Shown: positions 53,541 through 62,764 of the stretch, piece after piece
How the letters are laid out: every line of letters begins with the position of its first letter
Numbering within the stretch: position 1 is the first letter of the stretch
Assembly (NCBI GenBank): GCA_029213045.1
Contig: JARGPN010000009.1
Location: 310,001-374,000 of the forward strand
Source of the DNA: Alcanivoracaceae bacterium
GTDB lineage: Bacteria; Pseudomonadota; Gammaproteobacteria; Pseudomonadales; Alcanivoracaceae
Length of the DNA: 64,000 nt
Direction: 5' to 3'
Translations under genes and position numbers: made by a program
Notes under the pieces: model-generated
What the model was told of the DNA's origin: nothing
Databases searched by the model: none
What the model saw: only the letters and a program-made list of their open reading frames with translations

Positions 53541-56500
53541 ATGAGCACGAAAGAGAACGTCAACCGTATCGCAACGAATCCGCACCAGTCACGGACGGCC
53601 GGTGCGTTTTTTTTAAAAATAATAAAAACGGCTATCCAACCTCTAGAATGCAACCGTTTCGTTAAATCAATTTTTAGCACTTTAATTGCTGCGCTTCTTT
53701 ATAGCATCTCCAGCAGCGCCAGCGCTTATCCTGTTTCCGTGACACTCACATACCAATGCACCTATCCGCTGATTGGCACTCAGCCGATGTCGGTCATCGT
53801 TAATTCAGATATGCCGCAAACATTGAATGTAGGTGAGTCTACAGGTGCTTTCGACCTTGACGCCGTTGCCACAGCGCAAGGTAATACGTGGGTCGGCTTA
53901 AATATTGTTAGCGCTACGTCAATCGAAGGATCTGTTGCGTCACAAGCTAATTTATCGGGGACAAACCTTTCTCTCGATCTCAATGTTCCTCTGGTACTAG
54001 AAAGCCAACCGATCCCACCAACCAATGGCGACTTTGATCTTATCGCCGCAGGCCAAACACCACCGCTGACATTCAGCGAACAAAATCTTGGTACGGTAAC
54101 CATAACGGTTGGTAACATTGATCTGGCTTTACTGGCGCGTAAAGCAGATGGCTCCCCTGTAATATTTGCTGAGTCAGATCCTGCGACGGGAATTTTCCCT
54201 GCTCCTTGTATTCTCGACGCTGGGCAGGACAACGTTTTGCACTCTTTCGAGGTTGTGCAAAACGATCCAGACCCCTTACCTGAAATATCTGTAACGCCAT
54301 CCGCTCTGAATTTCGGCGACGCCCAATCTGGGCTCACCGAGTCCCTTGACGTCACCGTGAGTAATACCGGCGGCGCGAACTTACTTATCAGCACTCTCAA
54401 TATTACCGGCGCCGATTCAAGCGAATTCTTTCAAACCAATAATTGCTCTACCGTTATTCCAAACGACACCTGCACCGTAACGATTATGTTTTCACCTTCC
54501 GGTGAAGGTAGTCGCGCCGCTACGCTAACCATTGACTCAAATGACGCCGACAATGCAACGGTTTCCATTCCATTAAGTGGAAACGGTGTTCTAGCGCCAG
54601 AGCCAAATATTGCGTTGAGCGCAACACAACTAAACTTCGGAGAAGTTCAAGCCGGTGTTACCGAAGAGCTTGCGGTGACGGTGAATAATACTGGTTCAGC
54701 CGCGCTGCTTATAAGCGGAAATATTTCATTGTCCGGCACAGATGCCAGCGAGTTCTTCCAAACCAACGACTGCAATAGTGTCGCCATTAGTGAAAGCTGC
54801 ACCATTACCGTTAGTCTAACGCCGTCAGGCGCTGGCGTGCGGTCAGCAACGCTATCTATCACCTCAAATGATCCAGACAACGCCACCGTAACAGTGAGTC
54901 TTCTTGGCGAAGGCGCACTCGCACCTCAGCCGGAAATTCTCATTGCTCCAACAAGCTTAGTATTTGGTGACGTTACAACCGGCGCCGATGCATCGCTAAT
55001 CGCGACTATATCCAACAATGGCACGGCCAATTTAAATATCAGCACTATTTTTATCGACGGCACCAACGCCAGCGAATTTTCACAATCAAATAGCTGCGCC
55101 GCGATCATCCCAACCGCCACATGCCAAGTGTCTGTGACCTTTACCCCTTCAGGGGATGGCAGTCGCACAGCAAGTTTAACCATTGCGTCGGACGACCCTG
55201 ATAGCCCGACACTGAAAGTTCCGTTGACCGGTACGGCCACATTAATTCCAGAACCCAAAATCACCGTCGCGCCAACATCTATCAACATTGGCACAGTGCA
55301 AATTACTGGCTCCGCAAACCGTATTATCACCGTCACCAGTTCAGGAACAGGGCCACTCTCCGTTTCCAACGTCGCATTAAGCGGCACGAATGCCAATGAG
55401 TTTTCGCAAAGCCACAATTGCACGACGGTTACCGCCGGCGAAAGTTGCAGCATCTCGCTAACCTTTACCCCAGCGTCAGTCGGTAGCAAGAGCGCTTTAC
55501 TGACTATTGCTTCGGATGACGCGAGCACACCGAATGTCGTGGTATCTATTAGCGCAGAGGGCACCGATCAACCGCTACCTAATATCGTTGTAGCACCGCC
55601 CACCTTTACGTTTGCCAACACCCAAGTTGGTGCGTCGACACAGGTGCTATTAGCTATCGCTAACACGGGTAGTGCGCAATTAGATGTTGGCAGTATTAGC
55701 ATTGGCGGCACGAACAGCGCGTCATTCTCACAAACTAATGATTGCTCAAGCCTTGCGGTGTTTAGCATCTGCAATTTAACAGCGACTTTTTCTCCGACAG
55801 TGGAAGGCGTCAATGTTGCAACGTTGACGATCACCTCGAATGATCCTGACACACCGTCTTATGAAATTTCACTTTCAGGCTCAGGTCTAGCTATTCCAAA
55901 GCCGACCATTAGCGCATCGCCGAGTGCCATTAATTTTGGTTCAACGCTTTTGGATGACACTGAAAGCCGTACCGTCACAATCGAGAACATTGGCAGTCAG
56001 CCTCTCGCTGTAACACTGTCGTTATCTGGCGTGGGCGCATCAAGTTTCTTCCAAATGAGCGACGGAAACTGCTCGGCGATGGCCGCCTCCGCAACCTGTA
56101 CGGTCACAGTGAATTTCTCGCCTACTGTTGCTGGCAATCATGTCGCCGCTCTCGAATTAGCCTCGAATGATCCGGATACGCCTACTCTGCAAATTCCATT
56201 GAGCGGCACCGGCGAAGAAGATCAAACACCTGATATTTCAGTGTCGCCAACAACATTGCCATTTGGTGACGTTGAAATAGGTAGCTCTGCCGACTTAACC
56301 ACCGTGATTACTAACAACGGCGTGGGCGATCTTTCCATTAGCGACATTTCCATTAGCGGCGCCAATGCCAGCGATTACTCAACGGCTCACAGCTGCACAA
56401 CAATCGCGGCAGGTAATACCTGTAGCGTTACGGTGACGCTAGCACCGACTGTAGAAGGAGCACGCTCTGCAACGCTAACCATTACCTCTGATGATCCGGA

Positions 56501-57986
56501 TACAGCATCTGTTGATGTTGCGCTCTCAGGAAGCGGCACCGCAGCACCTGCGCCACAAATCAGCCTCGATAATATGTCACTAAGTTTTGCTCAAACTGTT
56601 GTGGGACAAAGCTCTCCTCTATCCCTAACCGTCACCAACAATGGCAACGCTGCATTAGTGATAAGTGATGTCGCCCTCTCGGGCACTAACGCCGCCAGCT
56701 TTTCTCAAAGTCATAACTGCGCAACAGTTGCAGCAGGAATGAGCTGCGTTATTTCCACCTCATTTATTCCCGTCACGATTGGCGCAAAAAATGCGGTCAT
56801 CACAGTGACATCCAATGATCCAACAAACGGCACGGTTGTGATTCCCGTCTCGGGAACCGCTATTCCGGTTCCCGTCGCTAATATTTCACTCAGCACAACG
56901 AATTTGGATTTTGGACAACGCCAGATCGGGACTAACTTAGACTTAAACGTTACCGTTAATAACACCGGTACTGCAGCACTTACGATCAGCAACGTGGGCC
57001 TATCTGGGGCAGCGAGCTTCTCCGAAAACAACAACTGTTCGACTGTTGCCATCAACGCGGCCTGTACCGTAACCGTTACCTTCGCACCAAGCGCTGTTGC
57101 TTCTGACAACGCCACACTGACCTTGTCATCAAATGATCCGGATGCTGCATCTGTAACCGTTTCGATTACAGGGCAAGGCGTACCGATTCCCGTGCCTGCC
57201 GTGTTCGCCAGCGCGGTAGATTTTGACGGTGTTGTGATTAATGAAACCCGCCAACGTGACGTCACTATCGAAAACACAGGTACGGCCAATCTGATTATCA
57301 CTGGCGCAGCGGTACAAGGAACTGATAGCAGCTCATACACAATCGTCGGCAACTGCAATGTAACGCTGTCACCGAGCCAAAATTGCGTACTGACCATGAC
57401 GTACGCACCGACAGAGGTAGGTGCTAGCAATGCAGCGCTGGTGCTCGAGTCAAATGACCCAACCAACCCAACCTATTCCGTGACGCTAAGCGGCGAAGGG
57501 CTCGCTCTGCCCGTACCCGGCCTGACGCTTTCAGTCGATAAATTAGAGTTCGACGAAATCAATCCAGGTAACGCTAAACGCATGGTGCTGATTGCGGAGA
57601 ATACTGGCTCAACGACTCTCAACCTGACCACCGCGTTAAGCGGCGCAGACCGCGGCAGCTACTTCCCGTTTAAAAACAGCCAATGCACCGGCCTAGCCCC
57701 CGGAAACACGTGCGAAATCAGCGTTAGTTTTGCGCCTGCCACACCCGGTGAAAAGTTAGCAACACTCGTGGTGAGTTCAGAAGCGGCACCAATCAATGTT
57801 GCGCTAATAGGCTCCGGCATTGGATTTACTTCGCCACCTCCTCCTCCAGAGGAAAACACATCCGATGCGAAGTCATACGGAGAAGAACCAACCGGTGTCG
57901 GCAACTTCGGCGGCGTCATGTTCCTGCTCGTCACCTTGCTCGTCATACGTTTAGCAGGACGTCGAAACCTACACACACCACGTTAA
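53541..57986 (+). CDS. Giant surface protein with 11 ASH (choice-of-anchor D) repeats and a C-terminal sorting-like tail
   Basis: A 1481-residue protein. About 40 polar residues precede the signal peptide (hydrophobic 43-62, cleavage near SASA-YP). Residues 63-245 are the N-module (TYQCTYPLIGTQPMSVIV) shared with the genes at 49035 and 50977. Residues ~247-1430 hold 11 Ig-like repeats of about 105-110 residues, each with the NFGxxxxG start, NNCST...CTVT Cys pair and SNDPDxxTVxVxLSG end. A proline stretch, a Gly-rich GVGNFGG, one membrane segment and RLAGRR close it, resembling GlyGly/PEP-type CTERM sorting signals. ATG 53541 has GGAG nine bases upstream. Adhesion or surface-layer role is inferred. 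Confidence 0.82.
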   Translation: MSTKENVNRIATNPHQSRTAGAFFLKIIKTAIQPLECNRFVKSIFSTLIAALLYSISSSASAYPVSVTLTYQCTYPLIGTQPMSVIVNSDMPQTLNVGESTGAFDLDAVATAQGNTWVGLNIVSATSIEGSVASQANLSGTNLSLDLNVPLVLESQPIPPTNGDFDLIAAGQTPPLTFSEQNLGTVTITVGNIDLALLARKADGSPVIFAESDPATGIFPAPCILDAGQDNVLHSFEVVQNDPDPLPEISVTPSALNFGDAQSGLTESLDVTVSNTGGANLLISTLNITGADSSEFFQTNNCSTVIPNDTCTVTIMFSPSGEGSRAATLTIDSNDADNATVSIPLSGNGVLAPEPNIALSATQLNFGEVQAGVTEELAVTVNNTGSAALLISGNISLSGTDASEFFQTNDCNSVAISESCTITVSLTPSGAGVRSATLSITSNDPDNATVTVSLLGEGALAPQPEILIAPTSLVFGDVTTGADASLIATISNNGTANLNISTIFIDGTNASEFSQSNSCAAIIPTATCQVSVTFTPSGDGSRTASLTIASDDPDSPTLKVPLTGTATLIPEPKITVAPTSINIGTVQITGSANRIITVTSSGTGPLSVSNVALSGTNANEFSQSHNCTTVTAGESCSISLTFTPASVGSKSALLTIASDDASTPNVVVSISAEGTDQPLPNIVVAPPTFTFANTQVGASTQVLLAIANTGSAQLDVGSISIGGTNSASFSQTNDCSSLAVFSICNLTATFSPTVEGVNVATLTITSNDPDTPSYEISLSGSGLAIPKPTISASPSAINFGSTLLDDTESRTVTIENIGSQPLAVTLSLSGVGASSFFQMSDGNCSAMAASATCTVTVNFSPTVAGNHVAALELASNDPDTPTLQIPLSGTGEEDQTPDISVSPTTLPFGDVEIGSSADLTTVITNNGVGDLSISDISISGANASDYSTAHSCTTIAAGNTCSVTVTLAPTVEGARSATLTITSDDPDTASVDVALSGSGTAAPAPQISLDNMSLSFAQTVVGQSSPLSLTVTNNGNAALVISDVALSGTNAASFSQSHNCATVAAGMSCVISTSFIPVTIGAKNAVITVTSNDPTNGTVVIPVSGTAIPVPVANISLSTTNLDFGQRQIGTNLDLNVTVNNTGTAALTISNVGLSGAASFSENNNCSTVAINAACTVTVTFAPSAVASDNATLTLSSNDPDAASVTVSITGQGVPIPVPAVFASAVDFDGVVINETRQRDVTIENTGTANLIITGAAVQGTDSSSYTIVGNCNVTLSPSQNCVLTMTYAPTEVGASNAALVLESNDPTNPTYSVTLSGEGLALPVPGLTLSVDKLEFDEINPGNAKRMVLIAENTGSTTLNLTTALSGADRGSYFPFKNSQCTGLAPGNTCEISVSFAPATPGEKLATLVVSSEAAPINVALIGSGIGFTSPPPPPEENTSDAKSYGEEPTGVGNFGGVMFLLVTLLVIRLAGRRNLHTPR
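54279..57830 (+). repeat. Eleven tandem coding repeats (~320 bp each)
   Basis: Each unit encodes one ASH-type Ig-like domain. The units diverge in DNA but keep the protein pattern, so they are old duplications rather than a recent expansion. Open frames on the opposite strand across the array are by-products of this composition. Confidence 0.8.
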
Positions 57987-58002
57987 TCGACTCAGACAGG
58001 TC

Positions 58003-58025
58003 GCTCCGCCGTGACACGGCGGAGC
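58003..58025 (+). terminator. Hairpin after the giant repeat protein gene
   Basis: GCTCCGCCG-TGACA-CGGCGGAGC, a perfect 9-bp GC-rich stem followed by CTTTATA. Confidence 0.7.
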
Positions 58026-58039
58026 CTTTATAGATCATG

Positions 58040-58056
58040 GGTTGGCGATGCCAACC
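58040..58056 (+). promoter_or_regulatory. Leader hairpin before the FadL-type gene
   Basis: GGTTGGC-GAT-GCCAACC, a perfect 7-bp stem ending 25 bases before ATG 58082. Confidence 0.45.
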
Positions 58057-58081
58057 GGTTGAATATTTAGGAGCAGGAAAA

Positions 58082-59467
58082 ATGAAACGATCTACACCAA
58101 TATTAACGGGCAGCGCTTCAAGGCCTTCACACTCGCCACTGCTCCGAAAAAATATCTTAGTGGGCGGCATTCTATTTGCTATATCTCAGGCTGCGTCGGC
58201 CAACATGGGCAACTCGCCATCAACGTATGGGATTTTGCCCCACGATATCGCCACAGCGCAGGCGCTATCACTTTTCAATTCGCAAACGTCGGCGACCTAC
58301 TACAACCCCGCCGCGCTGGCGAATGATTCATTAAGTGAATTAACCACCGGCTTGTTTCACGCCGATCATGAATTACGTGCGAAAAGCTTAGGCGGAACTG
58401 CACCACTAAACCGTAACGGAGATATTGTTGATAACACGCCTTCGCAACAAATTCTTCTTGGGTTGAAAACCGACTTAAGCGATCTCACCACGTTTAAACA
58501 TCCGCTCTATCTAGGATTTATGCTTGGCACCGAAAAGTACGGGCAAGAAATGTTGTCGTTCAGTGCGGAAACATCGGAAGAAGGACAGTTCTTACAATAT
58601 GACCGTGAGCCATTAATGTTGTCCATCGGCTTTGGCACAAAGCTCTGGCGCGGCGTTAACTTAGGTGCCGCGATGCGCATCACATTACATAGCGACGCAG
58701 ATCTCTATACCACCACGGACTTACAAGGAAATACTAGCAACGAACGTCTTAACGTTGCCGCAAAGCCCGTGTTCCGCCCTATCGTCGGCCTAAACATGAA
58801 TGTCGGCGAAACATTTTGTTCTAGCCAAAAGTGCTGGCTCGATAATTTGGATTTTGCCCTCGCACACCGCGCCTATTCAAACGCCAGAGTTCAAGTTAAC
58901 GCGGAAGCTGAAATTCCTGGCACCGTGACTAACCCTGGTCTGATCTTAGCGATCACCGCGTACGATGCCTTTCAGCCGGCCATCACCACATTAGGCGCAC
59001 GCTATCAGTTCGGCGCATTAGGGGTGGGTATCACAGGTGAGTATCAGCAATGGTCTCGATTAACCCGAGAGCTACAGGAAGATACTGTTCAGGATCAAGG
59101 CAACCTTAAGTTCAACGATATTTTCATTCCCCGCGTTGGCATTGAGTACAACCTAACCGAAAACTTCACCTTAAAAACCGGCGCCGCGTTTGAAGAATCG
59201 CCTCTTGAGAACACGACGAGTCCCGACGTCAATTATTTAGATACGGATCGACTCGTCGTTGGACTGGGCTTCAGCGTCGTTGCACACCGTCTACCAGACC
59301 ACTTGTTTATGGCATCGCCCGTTCAGTTCGACTTCGGCTACCAATACCACAGCCTAGCAGAACGCGATTTCGATCTATCAAATTCCTCAAGCAGTACGCC
59401 TTATGAAACCGTACGCGCGAGCGGCGACGTACACGTTTTTGTTGGCAGCTTCACGATGAAGTTCTAA
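58082..59467 (+). CDS. FadL/OmpP1/TodX-type outer-membrane channel
   Basis: A 461-residue protein with a signal peptide ending near ASANMG and the FadL-like N-terminal signature SATYYNPAALAND, followed by a beta barrel ending in Phe (SFTMKF), which the outer-membrane assembly machinery recognises. FadL-type channels take up long-chain fatty acids or hydrophobic aromatics. The chain is longer at the N-terminus than usual. AGGAGCAGGA precedes ATG 58082. It sits downstream of a lipase and surface proteins, which fits uptake of hydrolysis products (inference). Confidence 0.85.
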   Translation: MKRSTPILTGSASRPSHSPLLRKNILVGGILFAISQAASANMGNSPSTYGILPHDIATAQALSLFNSQTSATYYNPAALANDSLSELTTGLFHADHELRAKSLGGTAPLNRNGDIVDNTPSQQILLGLKTDLSDLTTFKHPLYLGFMLGTEKYGQEMLSFSAETSEEGQFLQYDREPLMLSIGFGTKLWRGVNLGAAMRITLHSDADLYTTTDLQGNTSNERLNVAAKPVFRPIVGLNMNVGETFCSSQKCWLDNLDFALAHRAYSNARVQVNAEAEIPGTVTNPGLILAITAYDAFQPAITTLGARYQFGALGVGITGEYQQWSRLTRELQEDTVQDQGNLKFNDIFIPRVGIEYNLTENFTLKTGAAFEESPLENTTSPDVNYLDTDRLVVGLGFSVVAHRLPDHLFMASPVQFDFGYQYHSLAERDFDLSNSSSSTPYETVRASGDVHVFVGSFTMKF

Positions 59468-59489
59468 CAAACACGACGAGGAGAAGGTT

Positions 59490-62400
59490 ATGAAGTTTTC
59501 AGCTAAGAAAATAATCTGGACCACCACATTCAGTGTCGCACTTGCGTCGTGCAGTGGCGACGAATCCGATATCTCGCCGAATAAAATCACAGCGCTCGGC
59601 GAGCAAGGCGTTGAATTTAGCTACCCGCGAAACAACCAGATGGAAGTGCCATTGCCCGCCCCCATGGTGATTCGCTTTAGCAGCGGTATCACCGATACGT
59701 TTCCGCAGAATCTCATTACGCTAGGTGATAGCAACGGAAACACAATCGACTTCACGACACAAAAAGTAGGTAACGGCCGAGGGCTCATGCTAACGCCCGA
59801 ACATTCTCTGCTTCCCAACACCCATTACACACTCGAAGTTGGGGAAATCCATCTCGTTAACGGCCTTTCGAATTCACGTGATATCGAATTCACAACGCGG
59901 GGTTTAACGTCAGGCCCGCGCAGCCAAGTCGCCGTAGAGGGTCCATTCTCGGTACAGCGAATTATCCCCAACGGCAATACGTTCCCCATTCTGGATTTCA
60001 CCAGTCTACGATTGCAATTTAATCAACCTTTGGCTGGCAATACCGCGCAGTACGGCGACAGCATTTCCCTGCTTGGACCAAACGGGTTAGTCCCCGCGCA
60101 GATGCTTGTCAGCGGTCCGTACGTCACAGTTGATCCGGATAGCGATCTCACCCCAGGCGCGGAGTATCAGCTCACGGTACGCCCTACCGTGCAAAGTATT
60201 TATGGTGAATCCTTTTCTGGATCAGACTTTACGTTTACCCCGAAAAGTTCAGGAAGCCGATCTCAACTGGCGCAAGAAGTGAGTGATTCACAAAGTGGTG
60301 CCATTGTGTCCGAGCTAACCGGCCAGGCAATCAATAACGTGCCTTTACCTGCGGTGTTACTGGGACAAGACAACAACTCGCAGCAAACAGGCGACCTCTA
60401 TGCAGAGCTAGCGCATATCCCCACGTTTCCAAATGAATCGCCATTGCGCATTAAAAAGGGCTCCCTGTTAAACGGTTCTGAAATGGAAGTACTGATTGGT
60501 GGCGAGGTACCAGCGGGATTTTCGTCTGGCCCAGTCTCCATTCGATTTATTTCGGATGCCGTCGGCTACATGATTAAAAACCCCTACTCCAACTCACCCG
60601 AGGCACCACGGCACATCATTTTATATATGGATGTCGCCATCTCGACCGGAGACTCACGTGCTAGCGGCGCTGTCACACAGAACTTATTGCACCAAGAACT
60701 GGTAGGCACCGCGATAGTGAAAGACGGTCGCCTAGTGGTGAATGCGGTCAGCATGGTGCAACCCAAAGTGATGGGCGTCGAAGAAGCGAGCAGCTTGCTT
60801 AGCTTTAATATGAGCAGCTACATTGATCAAACAAACGCGCCACCACCAACGGTTGATACAACCTCCCCTACGCTACACAGCTGGGTACCCGATGATTACC
60901 CGGGGATTTATAGACCTGGGGATGCATTGATCATACAAATGAGCGAACCGTTAGACGGTGAAACGATTCGTCCTAGCGATAACTTCACGTTAAAAGACGG
61001 CACCGGCGCCGATGTCCCATTCCGTTATCATCAACACGGCGCAGCCCTAGTTGTGCAACCTGACTCGCCATTGGACTACGGCCAGTTTTATTGGATTGGA
61101 TTGGTTAACGACATTCGCGACCTATCAGGCAATAACATCGACGGTGTAGTCAAAGTATTAGATATTCCTGAGTACGATGATGCGGATCCGTATTCGCCTA
61201 TTGTGCTGTCAGCTTATCCGGGATTCCCTTGTGTGTTGACCGACACCGACCTGGGCAATAGCGATGCAGGGCGTTGTCTCGGCGGCAAAGCGGACGACGA
61301 CCACCTGCCGCTATCGCCGCTTCCCGCTAACCGTTCAATCAATGTGACGTTTTCACAACGTCTCAATGCTTCCACCGTTAACGATACGACATTCGTTGTC
61401 GAGAAAGTCGATACAACTGATGCTCCTATTGGCGCACCCATCAGTGGCAATTTTTCCATTGAAGCGCGCAGCGTAACGTTTACGCCAGATACACCGTGGG
61501 ACGTCGGCAGTATTTATCGCTACACCGTAAAATCCGTCGACACATCGCCTACCTGCGGCACCAATGCAATTTGCGATACACGTGGTCTTCCGCTGCAAAC
61601 TAAAATGCTTTCTCCTACGCCAGCAGGATTCCCAGCACCTACAGCGGGCGGTCCAAATATGACGCAGTATTTTCAAGTCATAGCGCCAACAAACAATGTT
61701 CTACTTTCTTTGCACAACTTGCCCACAGCAGATGTAAATAGCAATTTCAAAATTAATAGCGGTGAACCGGTTCCGTCGAGCGAACCGCTAGCAATTCTCA
61801 ATAGCGCGCAGCTCACACGCAATCCAGCAGCGAACCCAGCAAACGACGGAACGGCCGGATCTGGCGTAACAATTCAAGATGCCAACGTCGGATGCGGCTT
61901 CGACGAAAGTGATGCTCCGCTAATTTGCCCTGATCAAACCTATATCCATCCCAACGGAAACTTAAATGCTGACATCGTCGGCTTTATGTCTGCTGCAGAA
62001 GTCGCATCACAATACCCCAGCGACCCAACCATTCCTGACATCGTCAAAACACACGGCGGCGTACTTGCCTACATTTATCCAACGCGTTTGGTTATGTCCG
62101 GAGCGGTTGTTCATACGAAACTCACTGAACCCGTCAGCATGGGCTGTAACGGAGGTGTTGGCCTATGTTTTATCGCGCAACCTACGCCAACAGGCCCGCA
62201 ACTTATGCGCGTGCGCTATACCTGCGACCCCGCCATCGAAATATGCGGCGCGCCGGATTATGGTCGCGCGAAAGGCTGGATCGTAAATGATGGGGGCGAA
62301 GCACGTTTTATTGCGAATCTTTCCTTGTATCTCGACGCCCCGTCACTGGTGCCTGACGTCGTCAATGACCAAGGCGATCCGGTTCCGGTTTCACACGACC

Positions 62401-62609
62401 TATACAGCAAGCCACTTGATCTGCAATTAGCAGGCAAGCTCGACTTTTTAGATGATGGACGTCAACGCATCGAAGAAATTAGCGCTAACGCACTGAATAT
62501 CGAAGTGCTTCTTAATATTGCGGGTTTATTTCCCAATGAAAAAATTTACCTAACCGTTCCCGCAGGTGCGACGGTACTGAACTATGTATCGGACCCAATT
62601 AAACCCTAA
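59490..62609 (+). CDS. Large outer-membrane lipoprotein with SbsA/Big_5-type Ig-like domains
   Basis: A 1039-residue lipoprotein: lipobox ALASC, Cys21. Four Ig-like domains of the SbsA/Big_5 type can be traced: at about residues 30-145, 150-250, 455-560 and 600-710, each with a central GN/GD turn and a strand ending in FT or VxP. A ~200-residue segment lies between domains 2 and 3, and the last 300 residues are a further unrecognised part. GAGGAG precedes the ATG; the gene follows the FadL-type gene by 22 bases, so both are co-transcribed. Probable surface or periplasmic scaffold. Confidence 0.8.
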   Translation: MKFSAKKIIWTTTFSVALASCSGDESDISPNKITALGEQGVEFSYPRNNQMEVPLPAPMVIRFSSGITDTFPQNLITLGDSNGNTIDFTTQKVGNGRGLMLTPEHSLLPNTHYTLEVGEIHLVNGLSNSRDIEFTTRGLTSGPRSQVAVEGPFSVQRIIPNGNTFPILDFTSLRLQFNQPLAGNTAQYGDSISLLGPNGLVPAQMLVSGPYVTVDPDSDLTPGAEYQLTVRPTVQSIYGESFSGSDFTFTPKSSGSRSQLAQEVSDSQSGAIVSELTGQAINNVPLPAVLLGQDNNSQQTGDLYAELAHIPTFPNESPLRIKKGSLLNGSEMEVLIGGEVPAGFSSGPVSIRFISDAVGYMIKNPYSNSPEAPRHIILYMDVAISTGDSRASGAVTQNLLHQELVGTAIVKDGRLVVNAVSMVQPKVMGVEEASSLLSFNMSSYIDQTNAPPPTVDTTSPTLHSWVPDDYPGIYRPGDALIIQMSEPLDGETIRPSDNFTLKDGTGADVPFRYHQHGAALVVQPDSPLDYGQFYWIGLVNDIRDLSGNNIDGVVKVLDIPEYDDADPYSPIVLSAYPGFPCVLTDTDLGNSDAGRCLGGKADDDHLPLSPLPANRSINVTFSQRLNASTVNDTTFVVEKVDTTDAPIGAPISGNFSIEARSVTFTPDTPWDVGSIYRYTVKSVDTSPTCGTNAICDTRGLPLQTKMLSPTPAGFPAPTAGGPNMTQYFQVIAPTNNVLLSLHNLPTADVNSNFKINSGEPVPSSEPLAILNSAQLTRNPAANPANDGTAGSGVTIQDANVGCGFDESDAPLICPDQTYIHPNGNLNADIVGFMSAAEVASQYPSDPTIPDIVKTHGGVLAYIYPTRLVMSGAVVHTKLTEPVSMGCNGGVGLCFIAQPTPTGPQLMRVRYTCDPAIEICGAPDYGRAKGWIVNDGGEARFIANLSLYLDAPSLVPDVVNDQGDPVPVSHDLYSKPLDLQLAGKLDFLDDGRQRIEEISANALNIEVLLNIAGLFPNEKIYLTVPAGATVLNYVSDPIKP

Positions 62610-62620
62610 CAAAACTTGGC

Positions 62621-62643
62621 AGGCTGCTTTTATATAGCAGCCT
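62621..62643 (+). terminator. Hairpin after the Ig-like lipoprotein gene
   Basis: AGGCTGCT-TTTATAT-AGCAGCCT, a perfect 8-bp stem; it is followed by A rather than T. Confidence 0.45.
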
Positions 62644-62764
62644 AAAAAATAAACCGTTCGCTGCGATCTACTTTCCGGCCATATCAATCCGGACGAAATG
62701 TCCAACCGGGATTTAGACACTGTATATTTAAGCGCAGCGATGCAGATGTTTAAGGGAGTTCATA

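Noticed and set aside
53780-57466. Several long minus-strand frames (up to ~250 codons) opposite the giant repeat gene
   Set aside because: They are by-products of the repetitive Ser/Thr/Asn-rich coding on the plus strand; no signal sequences, ribosome binding sites or family motifs.
54279-57830. Regularly spaced repeats that might suggest a CRISPR array
   Set aside because: The units are ~320 bp, coding and diverged at DNA level; there are no short identical repeats with unique spacers and no cas genes.
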